The notes under the pieces are model-generated. The model saw nothing but the letters and a program-made list of their open reading frames with translations, did no database searches and was not told where the DNA came from. A stretch of DNA of 64,000 nucleotides from Penicillium oxalicum (Eukaryota; Ascomycota; Eurotiomycetes; Eurotiales; Aspergillaceae). Positions 56,612 to 64,000 of this stretch are shown in pieces (the first letter of the stretch is position 1; each line of letters begins with the position of its first letter). The DNA is taken from positions 5,704,001 to 5,768,000 of the forward strand of contig NC_064650.1 in assembly GCF_001723175.1 (NCBI RefSeq), in the 5' to 3' direction. The translations under genes were made by a program, and so were the position numbers.

Positions 56612-59357
56612 GGTGGAAAGATATGGAGGTGTCAACTCAGGAAGACCACCTTTTGGGGGGGAGGGGGGGAAAGGCGTTACGGAAAGAAAGGTCAAGGGCA
56701 GTGTGGGCGAAGCGGGTGGTATTCAAGGTGGGATGTTGTTGGAAGTCACTGTTGTAAGTGAGTGTTGACTAAGAGAGCTGTGTAGTGAATGACGCTCGCT
56801 GAGAGAATGGGAAATCAACACTGGTTCTTTTTCCGCCGCCTGGAATTATTAAAAAAAAGATGACAGGGGAAATGCGATGCGCTAGTGGACACTGAAGTGA
56901 AAGAGGTAGTTGGGCGACTCCACCAGCGCCACTTTGTTCGATCAAGATGTCGTCGCAGGGGACCGATCGATTATGATTTCTTGCTTCTTACTTGTTTTCC
57001 ACTTTTTTCAGTGTCACCGGAGTCGCACCCACCACGAAAGATATGAAGACTGCTGTTCCCAAGTTGGAAAGCCGGCGATAGCAGGGAGGCTGACGACAGG
57101 GAATCGTTATTTTATAAGATGAATCTCGGCCACCCTGCACCTGGCTCAGATGCAGTCTCAGCTTAGCATGCACGCGCCTTGTAGCGAGCATTGGCACTGT
57201 ATCTTGGAAAGTGAGACGGCCCCACGGAGCAGCGTTGACCACGTTGGGCAGGTCGGTTCCAAGACCGACTCGGCGGCTCTTTGCTGACCGAGACGCGTGC
57301 ATGGGGAGGAGGTAAGAGGGGGTTCAGAGAGGTCAAGAAAGGTGTCTCTGTTGAGCCACGCAAATCCATATCGAAATTCTCCTGATCCTATCTTTGTCCA
57401 TCGCATGGGAGAATTCCAGATGCACAGAAACCTCATGCATCGTCCAACAGGCGTCGAATCTTCTATCGAAACGCTTCGATGCAACAGAGCCGTCGGGCTG
57501 GCCTCGTCGGTACCCGGTACACTGGCTGGCTCGGAGATTTGTGGAGGACATGCAGTACTCTCTACTTTGTCACCGCTGATTGGCCGGCCCATCCATGTCA
57601 GATTGTCACTGCCATCGTTCTCGTTCTCGTTTTCGCGTTAAGCCCCATGTTTATCCCCTTTGGGAAGTGGTCCTTTACCTCTCTTGGGCATTTTGATTGT
57701 TATCACCTGTACACTTATTGTCCTTTTACCCACTCTTGGCCGCAAGCGAGCTCCTAGCGAGCTCCGCTTGAGGGTCTTGGTGATGGAGGTCGGGCCTTGG
57801 GACGTTTCCACTTTCTCCACGATCCGTCCACAGTTACCTGCGCTTGGACGTCTCTATTTCCATGATATGATTGTTCTAACACAAGTCATCGGCCGGCTGT
57901 CCATGGCGGTCGGAGATCCTTTCTTATCGCCGAACCCACTATCCAATCAAAATGATACTCATCGTTTGAATACTCTACAGGCCCACCTGGACACTGTTGT
58001 CGTAGGTACATATGAGCGCAACAAGTATACACGAAGAAGAACGTGGTGCATATCAACCACCGAGCTTCTCGACACGCGTGGTACCACGTTCGACTGCTAT
58101 GAGAATGCTACGATGGTCGCCAGCTCGACGAAACTCGTTTGTATCTACAGTAAAAGGTTATGCGCTTGTTATTATTGTTAACCGTTCTTCATGTCTCCAT
58201 GGTACCTCACGATCCTTCGTCATACCCGACTCGAGTCAAAAGTTCCAATGCTGCTGATGCCCATCTGGATATTGACCAGGAGTTGACCACGATCGTATTC
58301 GCATACGGACTCGCTTTCTGCTCCCGCAGGATTGCGGTCCCTGGGTAGATGTGGCAGTGACATGCCCGGCCTGGATTCTATTGATATCGTGGGATTGCCC
58401 CGTACAGTAACGGCAGTCCTTGTTCTCATGAGGGAATCGAGACAGATTCATTGAAACGGCTCCCCTCAAAGTCTCCATCGCATCACAAGGATGGACTCAA
58501 ACAAGAACCGACTGGTCTGCTGAGCCTGGATCAGACCAAATCACCTTTCTCTACTCAGCTTTAAATAACGAACCCCACGCTTGTGTGCATACTCATGATG
58601 ACCCGAGTCCTACAAAGTTTTCCATTGTGGCCCTTGACAATTACGAATATGAAGAGGTTTTTATGTTATGCTCTTGTCACTCCCTCAGTTTCCGTCTAGA
58701 CTCGTAAAGGGAGAGGGGGTGGGATTTGCGCAGAACTTGATTCAAAAGAGATCATCATCCCCCACCGTCTCTTGCTGTTGATCTTCTGTTCATCATCCTC
58801 TCTTTGATTCTTTCCCCCTCTCCATTTCCTTCACTTCTCGCTCTCTCTTTTCCGCTCTTCCTCTCTGGCCTTTTCACCTGTTTCGGGTTAATCTCTCTTC
58901 TCTCCACCCCCGCATATTGTTCGCACTGGGCCTGTCCGTCGGACTCGGAGATAAAAAAAACCTCATCTCACAGATGACAGACCGAACACTGCCCCCCTCG
59001 TCTCCAGGACCTCCTCACCTTCCATGCGTTGAGTGACTCCTGCAGGTCCCCTCCCCTTCCACTCCCCAATGAGTCTTCCTGATGAAGTCTCCATGTTGCC
59101 CCAGCCGTGAGAGGAGGCAACGCTTACTCCCCTTCTGGCCCGAACCCGGTCGCATTTTGCCTCTCTAGTCTCGCTTGGACTTTTTTTCGCCATCGCGCGT
59201 CTATCTCCGTTGGGCCATCGGGGTCTGCTGCATCTCAGATCAACCATGCCACGTGACTCTTTCGTTCGCGGCCTCTTTTCCTCGCGCGACGTCGCCCTCC
59301 AGTCGACTTCCGTCTCGGACGACAAGACAGGAATGTCGATGGTTTGAACCACTCGTT
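56612..59357. other. Long divergent intergenic region, RTA1 / Zn2Cys6
   Basis: 2.75 kb without a secure gene. A minus-strand frame at 57592-57158 (144 codons, ATG start) has no motif. On the plus strand two frames carry hydrophobic helices: IVTAIVLVLVFALSPMF (frame ending 57757) and LLGILIVITCTLIVLLPTL (frame 57660-58181). They would be one protein only if a frameshift lay near 57680. Both are recorded as an open question, not as genes. Confidence 0.4.
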
Positions 59358-60797
59358 ATGCCTCCGCGACGGGCGCACACTAAATCTCGTAACGGCTGTG
59401 ATCAATGCAAGCGACGTCGAGTCAAGGTACGTCTGGAGCCGAATTCAACCATGTTCATTTGATGTTCGCGTTCCCCCCCCCCCCCCAAATTACTTCCTTT
59501 CCCCCTCAAAAAACGGTCACACTGTCGATCTCCGGGGACTACGGCGCGCGACCGCACGGGTGACGTCTGCGGATGAGCATCACTTTGAATCATTTAACCT
59601 GATGGACAACTCAACTCCCCTTCCACTCCCTCTCCCCCCAAAACGAAAGGCATCCATCCCGATGGACGGGGATTCTCTCGAGCTAACGAGACTGTCGCAA
59701 TAACGCAGTGCGATGAAAAAGGTCCGCCTTGCTCAAATTGTATCTCTCGTGAGCTCAATTGTACGTATCTCAAAGCTCCGCCGCGCGATGGGTCGAGTGC
59801 CCGCAAGCGCAGTTCGGCGTCTGCGTCGACGCGGGAGCTGGATGTTGCCCGACCGTTGGCGCCCATCAGTCCGGCGTCCACGCCATCCAGCATCTCCGGT
59901 GTGCGCGATCTCGAGTTGATGCACAAATTCGCCACGGAGACTTTCAGCACCGTCTGCACCGCCGAGTCCAAATATCATGTCTGGCAAATTGTCATTCCGC
60001 GCCTGGCTCTGCAGTATGATTTTCTCATGAACGGTATCCTCGCATTGGCCGCCCTGCATATTGCTACCACGACCAAGTCGCCCACCTCGCTGGCCTACGT
60101 GGACACGGCCCTGCAATACCACAATTTATCGTTTGCGCCCTTTCGAGCCGCAATTGACAATCTCACCCAAGACAACTGCGAAGCTGTACTCGCGCAGTCG
60201 ATCGTAACGACGGTCATTGGCATTGCCTTGCCGCGCCTCACCGCTCCACGCGACGAGAGCTTAAATATGGCCGAGAACATACTGGTGGTCTTCCAGCTTC
60301 TCCAAGGGGTGAAGAAGATCATTCTCATCGGCCGGTCGTGGATTAAGATCAATCTGTATTCTCGCCATCGGGAGCTCTACGAAGCGCCCCCTACTGAGTT
60401 GGATGGCGATGTGGCGGCGGCCCTCGACCGACTTGCCCGATTGAACGAAGAAACCCGGGCCGAGGTGGACGCTCAACAATTTCAAACTAACAAAGAGGTA
60501 ATCGAAAATCTTCGGCAGTGCTTCACCTTTTATTTGAGTTCCCAAGATCCCGGGGAAGTCTTGTCGTGGCTTGCGGCCGTAGATAAGGAGTTTGCGGATA
60601 CCGTGAGGCGTCGACAACCTTTGGCCTTGCTGATTCTCATGCACTGGGGCGTCTTGTTGGGGGAGCTCCATGGGCGATGGTGGTGGGCCCAAGACTCTGG
60701 CAAGTCCTTGGTGGCTGAGTTGTCTCAGTCTCTCAGCAACACCGATCCCCGGTGGTCCGAGTGCTTGGCCTGGCCGCAACGCAGACTGGGCCTCTAA
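59358..60797 (+). CDS. Zn2Cys6 transcription factor, Upc2/sterol-regulator-like
   Basis: Exons 59358-59426 and 59709-60797 give 385 residues. The zinc cluster is at residues 14-41 (CDQCKRRRVK, CDEKGPPCSNC, ELNC), spacing CX2CX6CX6CX2CX6C. A basic Ser/Arg linker follows. The rest, from ELMHKFATETFSTVC and HVWQIVIPRLALQYDFLMNGILALAALHIA to the C-terminus, resembles the ligand-binding region of Upc2-type fungal regulators, many of which are annotated as sterol-uptake-control-like although few are proven. The intron (59427-59708, 282 nt) is long for this window, holds a 14-base C run and splits the cluster before the third cysteine, exactly where the intron of the other Zn2Cys6 gene lies. It lies 9 kb from the carotenoid genes, so regulation of that cluster cannot be claimed. 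The gene is convergent with the reductase downstream. Confidence 0.82.
59473..59486 (+). repeat. Poly-C run in an intron
   Basis: Fourteen consecutive C residues in the intron of the Zn2Cys6 gene. Homopolymer length here may be unreliable. Confidence 0.85.
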
Positions 60798-61458
60798 TGG
60801 ACCTCGCTTCTTCACTGCACAACCCGATCAGGAGTCTGAACCAGCGTCCAAGATGACGCTTTGGTTCTCTCCCCTCTGGCCCACTCTGGCCTGCTGCGAC
60901 CAGGGAGGGGGGATCCCTTGAGAGTGCCATGCGCTGGACATGCCACAGCCTGGGAGCATACGCTCTTTGCTTCCTGACAAGCGCCGCCTGCTCTGGACAA
61001 CACCACCGTCATTGTCGACATCTTCGATAGAGCAATGCACGTCCAGGCATCACTGTGACTTGATGGAAGCTGCGGGTTCTGGGGGATCACCACTTGGTCC
61101 TGAAACAACTAATCAAACGCCTCAAAAATGTCCTCTGTCCAGAGACATCCCGATTTTGTTCCTTTGCTGCTCCGTACCAGAGCATTTTTCCGTGTTACGG
61201 TCGGTTTTCCAACCGTCAACACTCATGGGGAACGATCCGATCCTCCTCAAAATGACCATGATCCTCCCAGCAGAGGTTTATAGACGAAATCCTCTCAGAG
61301 GGCCTCTCCCATCTCTTGTCCAATCTTCATTCCTCTCATCTCTTATAATATTGTATATAAATATTCATCCAAATTTCTATTTGATTTTTTTTAAAATCTT
61401 TTCTTATTCTCACTCGTACGCTACCTTTCTTTGTGCAGTGAACCGTCCTGTAGCTCTC
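60798..61458. other. Convergent 3' intergenic region
   Basis: Between the Zn2Cys6 gene (plus) and the reductase (minus). A T/AT-rich tract at 61340-61410. The frame 60940-61716 runs antisense into the reductase and is not a gene. Confidence 0.5.
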
Positions 61459-62718
61459 CTACATTCTTGCCACCTCTGCCGCACGTTGGTAGATTTGCCG
61501 AATGCGCTGTCGATTCAATTCCTCGGCCTCCAACTTGTCCGCACGAAGACTCAGGGGCCCTCCGACCTGCTTCAACCAGTACGAACGACCACAATCAAAC
61601 AGCCAATTCCTCGACGCTACCCGCACCATTTCCGCCAAGAAACACTGCTGAGCCGTTCGATCCTCCGTGAAGATGACCTGAGGCAACTCACGCCGAATCA
61701 CCGGCGGAGCATTTGACACGGCAATGTCCAAGTAGTCGTCAAAGGTGAGAGGGTGATACAATTCCGCTCCGATCTGCACGATCCCCGTGGTTCGGGCCGC
61801 CGCGTGCAGGAGACATGCATTGGCGACCAAATCCACGGGGATCTCATCGAGAATGTTGGCGCCGGTCTTGTACCCCTCTGCAGCGTGCCAGATCTGGAGA
61901 CCGCCCCGATCGGCCATGAAATATTGGAAGAATTTGTTCATCGGGGTGGAGTTTCCCAGTCCGTACGTTGGGAAGGGATGACGCAGGGCCTGGCCAAAGA
62001 TTGTCGGCCGAAGAAGAAGGATGGGTAGGAGGGGGTAGCGGCGAAGGAGAAGTTGTTCCATGAGATACTTGGCGTGGGCGTATGTGGATGAGAATCGATC
62101 ACTCCCTGCTCTTGCAGAGGGGTGCGTCTCCGACGATGCCAACGCCGACGCCAATGTCTCTTCGGGGTCCTCGTCAGAGAAGGAATATGATCGTTCCAGA
62201 ACGGGTCCATCGGGCAGGAAACTATTCACATATGCGGTGGAGATTTGAATGAGCAACTTAAGCGCTCGAAATCGTGAGGCGATTCGAGCCAACTCCAACG
62301 ACGGAAGACAATTGTTCTGAATCGCATCGTACAAATTGGCATCCAAGCTGATCTTGGCCGCAGTGTGAATCACCAGAGTGACCTCGTCGCTGAGTCTTTC
62401 CAAAACCTCGGATGTCATGTCGAAATTTTCCGCCTTGATGTCACCAATTACAAAGTCGACCTTTTGACAAGACGAGATCGCCTGAGTGTGTTCAGGCATG
62501 GCCCTTTTCCATTTGGCAATGGCCTGGTCGGGCGTACCCCGGATCAAAGCGTAGATCTTGCGTGTGGGGAGTTGAAGGGCGAGTTTGTACAGTAGACACC
62601 CTCCTAATGAGCCGGTGCTCCCCGTCAGGAAGATGGTCTGTCCTTTGAAAAATTTCGCGTATCCTTCATGAAGAATGTCATCTGCGCGCGAAGGTCTGGG
62701 ATTTGGAACGGACGACAT
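61459..62718 (-). CDS. Fatty acyl-CoA reductase-like protein (male-sterility / NAD_binding_4 family)
   Basis: Single exon, 419 residues, start at the ATG at 62718. An extended short-chain dehydrogenase: NAD(P)-binding TGSTGSLGGCLLYKL at about 31-45, VFIHTAAKISLD-like active-site region (VTLVIHTAAKISLD), and the YxxxK catalytic pair in YAHAKYLMEQLLL, followed by LRPTIFGQ. This is the Rossmann/reductase fold that reduces acyl-CoA or thioester substrates to aldehydes or alcohols. There is no C-terminal sterile domain and no adenylation or carrier domain, so it is a stand-alone reductase about 100 residues shorter than typical eukaryotic fatty acyl-CoA reductases. Substrate unknown. It is 11 kb from the carotenoid cluster; a role in reducing apocarotenoid products is only speculation. 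Confidence 0.82.
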   Translation of the reverse strand: MSSVPNPRPSRADDILHEGYAKFFKGQTIFLTGSTGSLGGCLLYKLALQLPTRKIYALIRGTPDQAIAKWKRAMPEHTQAISSCQKVDFVIGDIKAENFDMTSEVLERLSDEVTLVIHTAAKISLDANLYDAIQNNCLPSLELARIASRFRALKLLIQISTAYVNSFLPDGPVLERSYSFSDEDPEETLASALASSETHPSARAGSDRFSSTYAHAKYLMEQLLLRRYPLLPILLLRPTIFGQALRHPFPTYGLGNSTPMNKFFQYFMADRGGLQIWHAAEGYKTGANILDEIPVDLVANACLLHAAARTTGIVQIGAELYHPLTFDDYLDIAVSNAPPVIRRELPQVIFTEDRTAQQCFLAEMVRVASRNWLFDCGRSYWLKQVGGPLSLRADKLEAEELNRQRIRQIYQRAAEVARM

Positions 62719-63514
62719 GTCGGGGGTGTACAGGGGGGTTCAATACCCCGTTCATCCCATGGAATATGCAATTTCCAACATGGACCAGATTATCTGGGCT
62801 ACAAAGGAGTGTCTGCCGACTTATATATAAACCCTCCAAACTCTACCGGCTAGCTCTAGCTCTAGCTCTCCCAAAGAGAGTAAGTAGTTGAATGGAGAGG
62901 GCAGGGTTTGTCAAACGATCTCGACAGGGTCTTATTCCACGTCAGTGGTTGGTGAACATGCCCTCCCGGAGGCCAGATCCGTGTCTCGGCGGGGACCATA
63001 TTTATCGAAGCCTGAAATGCATCTTTCGTAATGCCAGGCACCGATCAAGGTGGTACAGTTGAGTGATACGACCGGCGGATGTTGTACGCCGCGAGATCGG
63101 TGATCAAAGGGATAGGTGGGAATGCACTAAACTGTGGTTTGTCTTTTTGAGATGATTGAGTTGATAATCAACAGGTCTCGTCAGTGGGTTTCATGTCAGA
63201 TATATTTGAAGACCAGATCTACATAAACCATATCGATGACGCCCTTTTGGTCTTCTGGAGCACAGCTCGTATGTCCAGGTAGCCTTCAAGTCCTTAAAGC
63301 CGAGAAGAGATCACTAGTTCAGAGTTCAAGCAGAATCCTCTGCATGTGTTTGGTAGGCTTGTGCGACTTGAATTTCGAAAATAAAAGAATTACGAACTGT
63401 TCGAGGCCAAGGAATGTCTCACGTTAAGAAATTTGGTTTCCATGTTGAGGACTGACAGGGCGGGAATAAGCGCCACTTGATTCTTGCTCAAGAGTCAAGG
63501 GAACGCAACGCATG
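62719..63514. other. Upstream region of the reductase
   Basis: A short (AGCTCT)n repeat lies near 62850-62870. No gene seen. Confidence 0.5.
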
Positions 63515-64000
63515 TTACATTGTATTCAGCGAGCCAAAAACCCCGAAAGACATGAGCGAAAGCAGAGAAATGCCATACAGCCACTCTAGATGAAACTCAT
63601 CGTCCTTGTAATGCAGTATTTTCACAGAAGATTTGAGAGAAAAGAAAAAGTACATACTCGCCGAGCTGGATTCCGGGGCCCAGCAGCCCGAACCCAAGCC
63701 TCGTCGATTTCCCCTTTGTTTGTACATTCATACCGGGGACGGAAGAAGTTTGAAGAAATTGCTCGATATCGTAACAGACCGGCCGCTTGCTGGTGCTGGT
63801 CGAGCGAGAAATCAAAAAAAAAAAAACGTGCGCATTTTGTCTCACCCAAAGACAATTTCGCCAAAATCGCTCAGGGACTTTTATTGCCAGCCCCGCACCA
63901 GCAACGACCATCTCCGTCGCGCTCCACCTGAACGACGACGTCGATTCCTTTCTCCCGAAGGTACTCCACGGTCCGGTGACGGACGTCTTCCAGGTCCGAC
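63515..64000 (-). CDS. Unresolved gene, 3' part only (cut by the window edge)
   Basis: The minus strand enters the window with sequence that reads well as protein in more than one frame. From the edge, one frame gives DVRHRTVEYLREKGIDVVVQ and stops at 63871. Further in, another frame gives YRAISSNFFRPRYECTNKG and EIDEAWVRAAGPRNPARR, ending at a GTATGT donor near 63650. After a short intron to a CAAG acceptor near 63600 it continues as DDEFHLEWLYGISLLSLMSF to the stop at 63515, which includes a hydrophobic segment. A GTGAGA donor near 63847 and a pyrimidine-rich tract to an ACCAG acceptor near 63800 could join the parts, but no single model satisfies all phases. Family not recognised. Confidence 0.3.

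Noticed and set aside
56030..56761. 243-codon plus-strand frame
   Set aside because: Antisense to the RTA1 first exon, which has clear family motifs.
57158..57592. 144-codon minus-strand ATG frame
   Set aside because: No signal peptide, motif or codon bias; overlaps other open frames on both strands.
1..64000. Transposons, CRISPR-like arrays, origins
   Set aside because: I found no transposase or reverse-transcriptase motifs, no long terminal repeats and no regularly spaced repeats. The repeats present are short microsatellites or isolated palindromes.

Overview
The window is nuclear DNA of a filamentous ascomycete, most likely a eurotiomycete close to Aspergillus/Penicillium. This is an inference from gene content and from the introns: almost all are 50-120 nt with GTATGT/GTAAGT-type donors and CAG/TAG acceptors, in protein families typical of Pezizomycotina (HET-like, CFEM, RTA1, Zn2Cys6, AcuH-type carrier). 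I could not run any search, so every family call rests on reading motifs, and the exon joins were built by hand from splice signals and reading phase.

Layout, left to right. 0.8-12.8 kb: a Gyp5-like Rab GTPase-activating protein, a secreted GH92 alpha-mannosidase (minus), a Zn2Cys6 regulator and Mediator subunit 4 (minus). 15.4-17.2 kb: a secreted type-B carboxylesterase whose frame is broken three times, each time where one base seems missing from a C4 or G4 run. 19.8-25.4 kb: a small cysteine-containing protein with an unresolved start, a single-pass membrane protein of unknown family and a tRNA-Arg(ACG). 25.9-36.8 kb: a six-helix membrane protein of unknown family (minus), a HET-like protein, a coding relic near 31 kb, a CFEM GPI-anchored wall protein and the mitochondrial acylcarnitine carrier.

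37.5-50.5 kb is the most distinctive part: a carotenoid cluster. A carotenoid cleavage dioxygenase (minus) lies divergently from phytoene desaturase A (plus); then come the bifunctional lycopene cyclase/phytoene synthase (plus) and a second, diverged phytoene desaturase B (plus). The two desaturases share all intron positions and phases, and their two middle exons have identical lengths, so they are paralogues that flank the synthase/cyclase. The inferred flow is GGPP to phytoene (synthase domain), desaturation by one or both desaturases, cyclisation (cyclase domain), then oxidative cleavage. No opsin and no apocarotenal dehydrogenase lies in the window.

52-64 kb: a membrane protein of unknown family, a Ubc15/UBE2G1-like ubiquitin-conjugating enzyme, an RTA1-family membrane protein (minus) with a GAA repeat in an intron, a second Zn2Cys6 regulator, a fatty acyl-CoA reductase-like protein (minus) and the 3' part of an unresolved minus-strand gene. 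Intergenic spacers are long (0.4-3 kb) and rich in pyrimidine tracts and homopolymers.
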